From positions 253,728 to 317,727 of the forward strand of contig QAOA01000773.1 of the NCBI GenBank assembly GCA_003255065.1: 64,000 bases of DNA, written 5' to 3'. This document shows, in pieces, positions 12,067 through 23,819 of the stretch (its first letter is position 1; each line of letters opens with the position of its first letter). The notes under the pieces are model-generated. The model saw nothing but the letters and a program-made list of their open reading frames with translations. It ran no database searches and was not told where the DNA came from. The stretch is from Cercis canadensis. Lineage: Eukaryota > Streptophyta > Magnoliopsida > Fabales > Fabaceae. A program made the translations under genes and the position numbers.

Positions 12067-12812
12067 TTAATACGAATTTCATATAATTAAAATCAAGTAA
12101 TCCGTGTAAGTTAAAATATTTTGTTTCACATTAAAATGTATAATGTGGGCTATGCAAGACAAATTAAGAAATTTTTTTATTCAAAATAGTATAAATTTTT
12201 GGATTAAGTTAAATTCAATTTGTATCAAATGTTGGATAGTTCAACTCACACTTGCACCAAGTTCAAAAATAAGAGTTAGTTTTGTCAAGAAATCTACTCA
12301 AAAGGGAGTGTATTGCTACAACTCTCTTTGGGATTGGGGTGTAGCTTAAAAATCCACTTTTGTTGAAAGATTTTATGTAATCCAATTGAAAACTTTATAA
12401 ACACAAAGTCCATTTTTAATGTATCGATAAGGTATATAATCTGAGAGTACACAAGAATCTCTTGACATTATTACTCTATAAGCCAACTAATAAACTTAAT
12501 TTGCCCTAGTGTGCCACCTGCATGGATATGGACTTTTTCTATATGTCAACAATGTACTTTATTCACTTGATCCCTATTTTGAGGTCAAAGTTTAAGAAAC
12601 TAACAAAACCAAGCATATATCAGTTATTTAGGCCGCACTATCTGCACCTCTTCTATAGCCTCCAACTAAAATTTCATGTGATCCCCTTTCTATTCACAGA
12701 TTCCTCCCCAACAAACGAAGAGAAAAGTTACACTTTATATTTTCTCTCATTTTCCATCCCACCAAACAAACACTATAGGCAGCTAGTTGTTTATAGAGGT
12801 GGGAACTGGATA

Positions 12813-15800
12813 ATGGGAATGACTCAATTCATTATTTTCTCCTTCATTTTCTTCCATTTGTTATCACCAATCTACACTCTACCTCTTGCACCTGCTTTGT
12901 ACGTTTTTGGGGATTCATTGTTGGACAGTGGAAATAACAACCTGCTACCAACTTTTGCAAAAGCAAATTACTTGCCTTATGGTGTCAATTTTCAGAAGGG
13001 TGCCACTGGAAGATTCACCAATGGGAGAACCGTTGCTGATTTTATAGGTGCCTACATATTTCTTTTCCATACTTAGCAATCAATTTTCTGTTTTATGGGT
13101 TTTTAAAATTTTCATTTTTTTCCTTTGATGGGTAGCTGAGTTTCTTGGATTACCATATTCTCCACCATACATGAGTTTTAGATATTCAAAGTCGTTAACT
13201 GGACTCAATTATGCATCTGGTTCATGTGGAATTCTACCAGAAACTGGAATAACACTTGTAAGTATAGCTAACTTAGTTTCTTTCCCCTTCTCTTCTCTCT
13301 GTTTTTTTTTTTTTTTGCAAATGAATATATATATATATACTCCATTCTTCTTCTTAATATTTTTTTAACTATTGAGAGATGCAGAGACAACTGATATAAG
13401 TGATATACTATGAGTGGATCTTTGCTGTAGGATCAATCCATCTGGTTCTTATTTTCCTTTTAACCTTTGATCCATCTAGTTCAAAGCACTTTATTTAGTT
13501 TAATTTTTAATTTTAGTACATGACCACTTAGCCGAGCCCCAAAAAAAAAGAGGATTAGATATAAATGAGTTGAAAAGAATGGAAAAGGAACACGGAGCTT
13601 TAAGAATTTTTAATTATATATAGATAAATTTTGATCAAGTACAATAACTTGTCATTAGTTTCCAACTTTCCATATTATAGTACTTTCGCTTCTAATTATA
13701 ATGCTATTAGTTGCAAACTTATGTAACACACGGACATTTAATTAAATAAAGAAATCATACCTGTAAAGAGAGAAAAGAATAATAGAAAAAATAACAAAAG
13801 GAAAAGAGAGAAAAAATAGTTATAAATAATCTTACACGTAAAAAAAAAATTTCTTTTAGATATATACAGTAATTTATCCAAGGGACTAACACATTTCATT
13901 ATCATATTTTTTTTAGATAAAATTACACTTTGGACCCTTAATGTTTGTAGCTCTTTTCAATTTTGTCTATATACTTTTTGTTTTATTTTATTCAATTGAG
14001 CTCTTATAAAATTCTAGTTGTTTAATTGGATCTAGACTATAAAAATTTTAATAGAATTTGTTGATATGACATATGATGAGTTATAGTAATGTGTATGTCA
14101 TGTCATTCAGTTAAAATTTTATAAAAACTCAATTGAATGAAAAACAAATACAAGTTGAAATTGTAAAAAGCTACAAATTTAGAGACCTAAAATGTAAATT
14201 AACCTATTTTCTATATTAAAGAAGATTCCAACATTATTCTCTCTCTTTCTCTCAATTAATTATTCATAATCTTTCCTCTTCTCAAGTATAAAGTATAAAC
14301 TAGAATTTAGAACTTACGGGTAATGTTATTTAAAATATCTATTTAACTAAAACAATGTAGGTGTTGCAGTGGCCAGCAAACATCAAGCTTCTGGTTAAGG
14401 AATCTAAATAATATAATTTTAAGAGTAAATTACACTTATCTTTGTGAATTAAGGGTCCTTGAAATTAAACATATATTCCTTTTTGTTTTAGAAAGAAAGT
14501 CTTATCCTACTATATATTTTAGCATAATAAAAAGTGAGCTGTTATTTTCATACATTATTTTGCTAATGTCACACCTTATTTAATATCTAAATATGATATA
14601 AACTATATTATCCTAAATTAATATGAATTTTTTTTAACTTTAACTATTTTTTTATATTAAATGAGGATAAATTAATTTATATTATATTTATATATTAAAT
14701 AGAACATGTCATTAACAAAATCGAGTATGAAAATAGCGGCTCCATAATAAAAATTATTTTAGAAGTTTAATATACCACTCTTCTATTAAGCTTTAATAGA
14801 ACATAAACATTTCCTTCAAGTTATACTTGAAGAAAGGTTTCTGTAATTTTTAAAAAGACTAAAACCCATTTTTAGTCCCTGAAAAATACATCTATTGACA
14901 AATTCATCCTCCAAAAATTTTTAGTGACAAATTAGTCATTGAATTATTATTTTCACTGACAAATTAGTCCTCCGTTAAGGTTTGTTAACGGACTTTGCCA
15001 CGTGGCCGTTAGTTGCTAAAGTGGCATGCTGACATGGCAGATGAACCATGTGCCACGTGGCAAAATCCGTTAAATCTGACTAATAAACCCTAACGGAGGA
15101 CTAATTTGTCAGAAAAAAATAATAATTCAAGGACCAATTTGTCACCGAAAATTTTTAGAAAATGAATTTGTCAGTGAATGCATTTTTCAAGAACTAAAAA
15201 GAGGTTTTACTCTTTAAAAAAAGAAGAATTTTTTTCTTGTAATTTTATCAAACTTCAACGAAAATTTTATGTAATTTACTCTAACTATAATTATAGTTCT
15301 TTGTATTAAATCAAATAAAATTCCAATAGATAGATCAAACAATAGTTTACAATAAAGGATAAACTCACCCATAAAGTAATGGATATATAGCCATTGAATA
15401 AACAATTCTGAGAACAAACAATACCTAAGTGGGGATGAAGGTGGAGCTGATCTACAAGGCCAAAACCTTTGTGGATTGTAGTGCATTGGTGGGTGAGTGG
15501 AGCACTTCTTTTTCTGAATTGTTCTATTAATTTCATCTTAATTGTTAAGTTAATAATTGTGCCTACAATTATTAACACCATTTTCTGCTAGATTTTTATT
15601 TATGTGCCCCTTCCATAGCATTAATGGAGAATCTTCTCTAACTTTCTCACCTGCTGCTGTACCATAGAATTTTAAAGCTGGAGTAAGTTTTGGAAATGGT
15701 CCTTACTCCTTACCCTTCTCTGTTTAGCTTTAGCATATCCACTCTTTGGTAAATAGAAAGGCCCAAAAACAAAATCTATATTTTGAAATGGTGCTATTTT

Positions 15801-17212
15801 TGTGAAAAAATCCAAATGCACATTGATAACATGTTGGTGGAGGGAGAAACTCCATTAAAAGGTGATACTCACATGTGAGCTACCTTCCAATAAAGGGTGT
15901 GGGAAGCTGTGCATCACTTTATTGTGAAATTGCAAGTGTGCAAAGAAAACAAATATTTTATTTTTCGTCTAACTCAAATTATTATTATTATTTTTTAATA
16001 GTTTTGGTTATGATTCTAACTTTAAACATATGTAAATTTTAAGAATGATTTCAGTATCACTCAACCATAAGTTAATAGGTTGTTTGAACCTATTCTAACA
16101 CGTAATACNTTTAAACATATGTAAATTTTGAGAATGATTTCAGTATCACTCAACCATAAGTTAATAGGTTGTTTGAACATATTCTAACACGTAATACAGT
16201 TGTAATTTGTGTGTCAATTTGTCATTTTCCAATTTTTTAATTAATTTCTTCTTCATTTTTATAATTATGTCAGCAAGCTAAGAAGAAATGTGAGAATTTT
16301 ACAGGGAAAATGCCTACATTTGAAGGAGCAGATTAACTTTTTTCAGAGAACTGTTGAGAGGACATTGCCCAGAAAGCTGAGAAACTCAACCCAGTTATCT
16401 GAGCATTTGTCAAAATCCATTTATGTTTTCTCCACAGGCAGCAATGACTACATCAACAACTACCTTGAAAACAAGTTTTTTGACACAAGCAAGCGTTACA
16501 CCCCTCAGTCATTTGCTCAACTCCTCATTGGCAAGCTTTCCCAGCAATTGGAGGTGACAAAAAAAATATATTTATTACCAACCTTAGCCCACTAATTTCT
16601 TTTTTTGGTTTTTCATTCACATCATTGGTTTGATTAAATGTGTCACAGAAATTATACAACTTGGGAGCTAGGAAGGTAATAATGTTTGAAATTGGACCAA
16701 TAGGGTGCATCCCATCAGTCTCAAGGACACATAAACACACAGGTGACTGCTTGGAGGAAACAAACCAAATCGTGTCATGCTTCAACCAGAGGCTCCCTGC
16801 AATGCTAAAAAATCTGACATCAAGTCTTCCAGGCTCAATGTTCGTCCTCGGTCGCGCCAATTTTCTAGGCTATAATGCAATTAAAAATCCTTCCAATTAT
16901 GGTAAAATTAACAACCCTAGATCCAAGTAATTAGGAAACTTCAATAATCTTTACTTTCAATCTTAATTTCCTAACCATGTTGTTGTATGTTTTGTAGGGT
17001 TGATGGATGGAAGCAATCCATGCTGCACTACTTGGGGTAATGGGACTTCAGGATGTATTCCATTGTTAAAACCATGCCAGAACCCAAATACACAATTCTT
17101 TTGGGATGCTTATCATCAAACAGAGACTGTATATTCAATGATAGCCACTCGGTGCTTCAATGATACATCATTTTGCACACCAGTGAGCATTCAAGAGCTT
17201 GTCAAATTGTAA
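12813..17212 (+). CDS. GDSL esterase/lipase (SGNH hydrolase), secreted
   Basis: Five exons: 12813-13047, 13136-13257, 16305-16553, 16649-16901 and 16998-17212. All are GT-AG and in phase, giving 357 residues, the usual family length. A hydrophobic signal peptide (about 1-23) is followed by block [13 protein letters not shown] with nucleophile S35, then [14 protein letters not shown] (block II region), GSNDYINNY (block III) and DAYHQTETV (block V, with catalytic Asp and His). Block V usually reads DxxHPTE; here Gln replaces Pro. The substrate cannot be told from sequence. By sequence and position next to CRLK2 it is probably the counterpart of the Arabidopsis GLIP7 locus. The ATG at 12813 is chosen because the signal peptide starts there; the open frame upstream is leader. 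Intron 2 is 3 kb long and hosts two foldback elements and an N join at 16109. Confidence 0.92.
13916..14206. mobile_element. Foldback MITE in GDSL intron 2, element A
   Basis: The left arm (AATTACACTTTGGACCCTTA at 13921) pairs with the inverted right arm ending GACCTAAAATGTAAATTAACC near 14205. The GTAGCTCTTTTCAATTTTGT region is also mirrored as ACAAGTTGAAATTGTAAAAAGCTAC. The element has no coding capacity. Confidence 0.65.
14850..15218. mobile_element. Near-complete palindrome MITE in GDSL intron 2, element B
   Basis: Almost the whole 370 bases is one inverted repeat. The arms are about 14850-15015 and 15050-15218, and share segments such as GACAAATTAGTCCTCCGTTA and TTAACGGA(C/T)TTTGCCACGTGGC. 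The short loop is bordered on each side by GCCACGTGGC (about 14997-15006 and 15052-15061), a G-box-like palindrome. Transcribed as part of the intron, it would form a long hairpin. Confidence 0.75.
16021..16197. repeat. Direct repeat across an N at 16109, inside GDSL intron 2
   Basis: The 88 bases 16021-16108 are repeated at 16110-16197 with two mismatches and a single N between them. This fits unmerged contig overlap. The exons are unaffected. Confidence 0.85.
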
Positions 17213-18796
17213 AATGTGAATGAATGCGTAAATATGTCAAAATTAAGTGAACAGAATTGATGATGTAACAGTCTCTGGATGACAGGTTATTGATGGTGTA
17301 TGGTCACTTGTTTTCTGGTTATTTTGTGGGTTGGGGATGTTACAAGGTGGTCCATGATTGTATTCCACAATCATATGAGCCATGCTACCAATTCAAAACT
17401 TTAGATGACATGTGATTTAGTAGTATAGTGGCTCTTTTTGCTGTAAGGGTTGGAGTACTCTTTATGAGAAAAAAATTTTCTATTTACTAAATTGTTGAAT
17501 ATTTTGTTTTTTGACAGTTAAGAAGATACACTCATTACACAACACTCATATATATCATATTTTTACGTCTAAGTCTGTGAAAAGAAACAAACACACTTTT
17601 AAGTACTATGGCTGGCTGCCTTTGTCATCCATCAAAAACTAAAACAAAAAGCAAAAGCAAACCTCTGCTATATAGTTAAGGGACTTCATGTAGTTTGCTA
17701 ACTAGTTGGTGAAATTTTTTTAGTCTTAACATATCTAAGTATCACTTTCTCTTAATTTCTGTGAAGGTCTTTGTCAGACATGGATTCACTGCAAATGGTT
17801 ATAAGAACAATGAGATGAGACAAACGGAGTCTTCTTTCCTAGTTTCTAATGAGATAAGAAAAATGTGTCATCTTCCCTTGGATGTTTTAGTAGCAATTAG
17901 AACTCAACTCCTTCGTTAGCAATGAAACACTCCAATAATTAAGTACTGATACTTCATCAAGAAAGTTAGGATTAGTTCTTAATAAAAATAGTAGTGTAAA
18001 ACTATTTTACACTATCTCATACTCTTTTAAACTGAGATATCGTATTACAAGTTTAGTAAGGTCCTCTCGTATTTTAGGTAAAATGACTAAAAAAATACAG
18101 TTTATATTTATATAAATGGGGTAGTCTAGAAACTATTTATCAATTTGAATTAGTTTTAATTAAATTATTAATAGGCACGCAAATAAAGGTGACACTATTT
18201 ATAAAAGTAGTGTACCTCATCTTGTCGTATCTCATGAATAAAATAATTGAAAGTGCATTATTTTGGTAAATAGTTTGAATAGTGCTCCATTTTAATAAAT
18301 AGTTTGCTAAAGTATATTTTGTTAGTCAATTTGCCCATATTTTAATAGGTGCAAATAAACTTATCTGCTGTGCCATATTCCAAAAAAAACAAAAACAAAA
18401 AAAAAGGTCTTCCAATTGAAACTTTGAAATATTGACCTTGAGCAATTGTGTCAGTATTCATCTACTCAACCTTTAAATTTAGGTAGTTTCTTATTCGTAT
18501 TCAAACTGGGAAGCTTCCTAGTTCTGAGATTTGTCCCTTAATATCATGTTTGCTGTATATTGTATATTATTCCCATAGTATATGTAAATATTCTGATTTT
18601 TTACAAAAGAAAGAATAAGAACATTTGGAAATGTTAGAAGGAAAAGCTCCTTCAAGACGTGCAAACCAGAGCTTCAAGCATTAATAAATAACTAAAATGA
18701 AGTCAGTCATTGATCCAATGCAAGTCACCTCCTAGCCTTAGAAAACCTATCCTTTCTAAAAGGTTAAACATACCAAAGAAGTTGAGCCTATCTATA
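17213..18796. repeat. Intergenic region holding a remnant of the duplicated RGF flank
   Basis: About 17550-17765 matches 23590-23825, the 3' flank of the RGF genes. It shares AAAAGAAACAAAC, GGCTGCCTTTGT, ATCAAAA.CTAAAACAAAAAGCA and the CTTAACA..T..AG(C/T)TATCACTTT series. From about 17766 it instead matches 26128-26470, the upstream flank of the same genes (CTTTGTCAGA, ATGAGATGAGACAAAC, GAGTCTTCTTTCC, TAGAACTCAA). The RGF coding DNA between those two points is missing here. I see no gene in the region. Confidence 0.65.
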
Positions 18797-19420
18797 ATGG
18801 AGTCTCCTTTTCAGATATGCACCACTTTCTTCAGTACTGATTTCTGTTTGCAATTGGTACCACTTTCTTCAAAAATGTTTACAGAAGCCTAGTTAAAGAG
18901 GTTGATAACTTTATAAGCAAGGCAATCTCCTTTCACTTACCATATTGTTTTTTTTTCTGCCATTAGCAACAAGCAAATAGTTATCTAAAAACATACATAA
19001 TAAAGAGATATATTGATATCTCTTCATCTCTAAAAGAAGATTCATTCCCACTTACATTCTACTCAATTACATTTGTTCTTGATTATTATATTTGTATGAG
19101 ATTTAACATATCGATAAAATACTAAATTTCCATTGACAATTTCAGCTGCTTGGGTAATTTTTTTACTTCTCGCTTCAAGTTTATCAAATAATGAATCATG
19201 ACTAAAAAGATGATGATTATTAGATTGATTGCATGAATGTTACTCTGGAGCTAATGATCATCTCATTGGGCGGATAAAATAACAGAAGAAGTGAATTAAT
19301 GGATTGAAAAAGCAACCAATGGACTAATAAAGAAACTTCTTCAACGAGATTAGCTGAACCAGAATACAAGGCTAGTTCTTGTTCTAATACTAAATGATGT
19401 CTTTATTTTACTAGTTGTTT
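18797..19420 (+). pseudogene. Serpin pseudogene
   Basis: The start matches the functional serpin at 20730 (ATGGAGTCTCCTTTTCAGA, then a TTCTGTTTGCAATTG match). It then jumps directly to the region encoding the end of exon 1 (AATGTTTACAGAAGCC), so about 250 bases of exon 1 are deleted. Two stop codons follow in frame. The exon 2 counterpart is recognisable around 19210-19400 (AAGCAACCAATGGACTAATAAAG) but carries several stops and frameshifts. The remainder of exon 2, including the reactive loop, is gone. It lies in the same orientation as the intact serpin, so it is most likely a decayed tandem duplicate. Confidence 0.8.
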
Positions 19421-20004
19421 TACTGGTGGATTCAAAAGAAGTGCCATATGTATGTGAGTGGTAATTATATGGGTTTAGGGGGGAGAGGGTTGGGGACATG
19501 GTTTTTCTTTTCTTTTTTCCTTCTTTGAAATGAAGACATTGTATTTTGAACCTCTAATTATAACAAATACATCTTGGAAAAAGAAATACTGAGACCAGCT
19601 GAGTAGTAATTGAAGTTATTCTTAAGGCTTGCAGATTTCATATTCAAACTTAATTGAAATTATAACTGAAGTACTAAAAAAAATAAAAAGATACATCCTT
19701 AAAAGGAAGGTTTAAACTTCTTAGGAAGCACACCCTCAACCCATTGCATATGATAAGGCTGGGATTTTATGTCAGTGACACATTACTCTAATTGTGTAGC
19801 TTTTAAATTTTGATTAAAACAAATCAGTGGTAGGTGTAATATAGCGTTTACAATAAGCTAAATAAACAATATAGCGTTTAGATTAAGCTATCATATCTTT
19901 GGTATCTACCTGTTAGAGGTTCCATCACACTACTCACAACAACTTTTGGAACGAATTAGTATTTTCTTTTGCTACATGTAATTAATCGAAGGATTGGAGG
20001 AGGA

Positions 20005-20116
20005 ATGGGCTTTTTAAGCCACTAGGTATAGTATAGTAATGAGGGATTTGGACAATTTGCAGAAAGTTAGGGGTTTGAATCTCCGTGTCGTCATGTAACC
20101 CCAAAAAAAAAAAAAA
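20005..20116 (+). mobile_element. Probable tRNA-related SINE
   Basis: A B-box-like sequence (GGGTTTGAATCTCC) is followed by TGTAACCCC and a run of 14 A. An A-box-like stretch lies about 35 bases upstream. I could not find a convincing target-site duplication. A similar, more decayed sequence lies near 19597-19692. Confidence 0.45.
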
Positions 20117-20250
20117 GTGACCCATTCAAATTAAAACCTATAAAATATTTACATATAAAATATAAACTAAAAATGTGAATGGAAAAATGAAAAAAAAAAA
20201 AACTCACTTTACCCAACAAAATTTCACATCAAGAAGATTTTATAAATTAT

Positions 20251-20447
20251 GTTAAAATTTTAAAAGTATAGATCAGGAATCAAGATATTTTTTTAAAAAA
20301 AAAATTGCAGAATTTCATACGAGTAATTGTGCAGGTAATGTACTCATTCNGTTAAAATTTTAAAAGTATAGATCAGGAATCAAGATATTTTTTTAAAAAA
20401 AATTGCAGAATTTCATACGAGTAATTGTGCAGGTAATGTACTCATTC
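20251..20447. repeat. Direct repeat across an N at 20350
   Basis: Positions 20251-20349 and 20351-20447 are the same except for a two-base difference in an A run, with one N between. Most likely an unmerged contig overlap, a few hundred bases upstream of the serpin. Confidence 0.85.
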
Positions 20448-20729
20448 TACGAAGGGTTGGAAGGATAAGGGTGGGTTTTGGTAGTTAACTAGTAGCAAAT
20501 TGAAGAAGTCTTCTTCTTTGAAATCAATAATGGAAGGAATACATATGATGAGAAGTCAACGAGGGCTTGCCAGCAATGATGCAATCAATAATGGAAGGAA
20601 TACCTAACAAAAAATAATAGATCAATATAAAGTAAGTCAATGGTCCAAATCCAATGCACCAAAGAACATTTTAATCCAATGAAGGGCAACAAACAAAGGT
20701 AGCCGAAGTCAAAAATTTTGAAGCCTAAA

Positions 20730-22716
20730 ATGGAGTCTCCTTTTCAGACATGTACATCTTCCTTCAACACTGATTTCTGTTTGCAATTGTCATACAATGT
20801 TCTGCTGAAAGAACTTGGAAAGGGCTCCAATTTTGTGGTTTCCCCATTTTCTCTACATGTTATATTGAGCCTTATTGCTGCAGGTTCAACAGGAAACACC
20901 TTAAAGCAGCTTCTTTCATTTTTGGGATCAGAAAGTATTGATGATCTCAATTTATTTTCTTCGCAAATTATTGCTGGTATACAGCTTGTTGAGCAGAGCG
21001 AAAGCGTCAGAAGAGGTCCAAAATTGTCCTTCATCAATGGAGCTTGGGTGGAGCAAAGTTTTGGTTTGAAGGCTTCCTATGAAGAGGTAGTAAGGAATGT
21101 TTACAGAAGCCAAGTTAAAGAGGTGGACTTTATAACCAAGGTACTGCTTTCACTTAACACTATTCTTCTTTTTCTCCAGTCAGTGACATGCAAATAATTA
21201 ATTATCTGAAAATAAACAGAATAAAGAGATTCATATCTCTACACCTCTGAAATAAGATTGCTTCCTCTTCATACTCTATTCATTTGCTTATGCTCTTGTT
21301 AATTTGAAACTAGACATTGTGATTAGCAAGCCATTTTTCTCTTTCTTTGTATAGATATATGTACTTTATCCATAGATGGCGTTTGATATATCAATTTTTT
21401 ATGGGTTTCTTAAAAAAACTGAAAAAAATATATATTTTTGAATGTTCATTTGTATCATATTTAAATATCAAATAAAATGATAAATTTTCATAGGAATCTA
21501 TTTCTCACAACATGTTGGAAACTAATTTAAATCCGTAACCACGGGATTTCTAGTTTTTTGAAAAATTGTTTTCATGAAAGTAGCTAAGAATACAAAACAC
21601 ACGGCTCTTATAGATATTTTCTCATAACAGAAAAATTATTATTATTAGATTGGTTACACGGATATCATTCTGGAGGTAATGACAATTAATATCTCATTAG
21701 GCTGATCAAGTGCTATCTAGCAGAAAAAATTATTAAATTATTTTTTTTTTGGGTAAAGGATAGACAAAATTAAACTATCAAACGGCTTGTGATTAAGTAG
21801 TATTAAAGTTATTTTCAAGACTTATAATTTTTGTATTCGAACTTGGATTTATAGAAAAAAAATTAAAAAAAATAAAAGCAAGATTAAACTATTGTTATTT
21901 TGGCACTAAAGACAAATTATCTCTCATTAGGCTGATCAAGTGACAGCTGAAGTGAACTCATGGGTAGAAAATGCAACCAATGGACTAATAAAGGAGATTC
22001 TTCCCTGTTATTCCGTAGACGGGGATACAAGGCTAATTCTTGCCAATGCACTATACTTCAAGGGAGCATGGGATCAAAAGTTTGATGCATCAAAGATTAC
22101 AACAAAAAATTTCAACCTTCTCAATGGGCAGATTGTACGGGCTCCCTTCATGACCTCAAAGACATATGAAGAACATTTTTACAAATCTTATGATAGTTTT
22201 AAAATACTTCAAATTCCTTACCAAAGTGGTAATAACCCACTAAAGTTTTCCATGTATTTCTTTCTTCCGCATGAGAAAGATGGTCTTCAAAACTTGATTC
22301 ATTCATTAAATTTAAACCCCAGATTCTTAAATCAAGATTTCAGACTAGAGAAGGAGGAAATTCCTGATCTTTGGATCCCAAGATTTAAATTCTCATTCGA
22401 ATTTGAAGCCAAATATAAGATGATAGAATTAGGACTTGCATTACCTTTCTCACCTGGTGAACTAACACAAGTGTCTGATTCTCCCGAAAGATACAAACTT
22501 TTTGTCTCAAAGATATTTCACAAGGCGTTTATTGAAGTTAACGAGGAAGGAACTGAAGCTGCAGCTTCCACTGCTCTTATAGCGAAGCTTCAATGTCAAA
22601 AGCTCGTCACTGCAAGCTTTGTGGCTGATCATCCATTCATGTTCATGATAAGGGAAGAGACTTCTATGGCTGTGTTCTTCATTGGAGCAGTGCTCAACCC
22701 ACTTTCAACTTCTTAA
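20730..22716 (+). CDS. Serpin (plant serine/cysteine protease inhibitor)
   Basis: Two exons, 20730-21140 and 21931-22716, joined in phase 0 at the intron position normal for plant serpins, giving 398 residues. The serpin core is well conserved ([80 protein letters not shown]). The hinge places P15 at G344, so P2-P1-P1' are predicted as Leu357-Gln358-Cys359. Most eudicot serpins of this type have Leu-Arg at P2-P1, which suits metacaspases and papain-like proteases; Gln at P1 points to a different target. The hinge residues are small, so the loop should still insert and the protein should be inhibitory (inference). No signal peptide is visible, as is usual for plant serpins. An ATG at 20730 starts the protein; the TTG upstream is leader. 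Confidence 0.93.
21680..21711 (+). repeat. Partial copy of the exon 2 acceptor within the serpin intron
   Basis: The sequence ending ATCTCATTAGGCTGATCAAGTG at about 21690-21711 closely matches the true acceptor and exon 2 start at 21921-21942 (CTCTCATTAG then GCTGATCAAGTG). After this the copy diverges and hits stops, so it can act only as a decoy acceptor. Confidence 0.65.
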
Positions 22717-23819
22717 TTAGAAGTTCAATTACATGTGGAACCACTCTTGGTTTCTTGATATACTGAATAATGTCATGTATTTTACTAGTTGGGAAAATAT
22801 ACTCTTTGTCCTCGAAATTTCTTGTCCAATATTATCGTTCAACTTTATTTATTATTTGTTAATTTCATGTTTGATCTTTAAATTTTTCTTTTCAATTTTG
22901 TCCTTGTTGTCACTCTTAACATCCCTTCTAATGGGAATTACTAAGTCAACATCTTAGTTGCGTATTAATACAATTTAGAAAATCATGATCATTAATTTTA
23001 ATCATTTTAAAGTTTTAGCAATTTAAAAGTTTGAATCATTAATTTTTTTTCTGCTACACAACGAGGGAATCATTAATAAATTGTTTATGCAATTTTCTTA
23101 GCATTGGATATGCTATCATTTAGCAACTAATTAAGTACATATTAATGCTCATATCTTCTGCAGTTAGAGAGTACAACTTTATTAATGAGTCTTCAGCATA
23201 ACCGTATTCATCCCTCTAACATTCTTGATCCACTCACACATGCTAAGCACACAACTTTAATAGCCGTAGGATTGTATTACATGATTACGAGAAATGCTAT
23301 CACAAAATTTGTGTACACAATTATATACGTGGTAGAATTTGAGTTTGACAGAAAAATAAATAAATTAAGTTACAGTTTAAATTTAGATTCTGTCAAGCTG
23401 GACAGTTGTAAAAAGTTTGCAAAAGAAATTTAGATTTATACAAAACTCTAGCTCAGAAGAATGATACTTCGGTGAAAAAAAATTTGCATAAGCAAAGCAT
23501 GATAAGAGAAGATTTAACCAAACCGAAAAAAGAATCTTCTGGAAGCATTGCAATGAGGCATATAGTAATTCAAAGTCTTAATTCACATAACTAAAGGAAC
23601 TTATGAAGATACACTTAGTTAATGTACAGCACTCATACTGTGTTCTAATCTATATTCGTATAAAAAGAAACAAACAACACTTTTAGTCGTATTGCTGCCT
23701 TTGTGACCCATCAAAAGCTAAAACAAAAAGCAAGCCTATATTATTATAGGTAAGGTGTAGTTACTAACTACCTTGGAGCAAAATTGGGAGCCTTAACACA
23801 TTTAGCTATCACTTTTATC
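22717..23819. other. Serpin 3' flank and RGF 3' flank
   Basis: I see no gene. The part near 23590-23819 is the 3' region of the second RGF unit and is duplicated, in diverged form, at 17550-17765. A T-rich stretch at about 22790-22930 resembles one arm of the local foldback elements, but I find no second arm. Confidence 0.4.

Noticed and set aside
22790..22960. A T-rich segment resembling one arm of a foldback MITE
   Set aside because: No inverted partner arm is present nearby.
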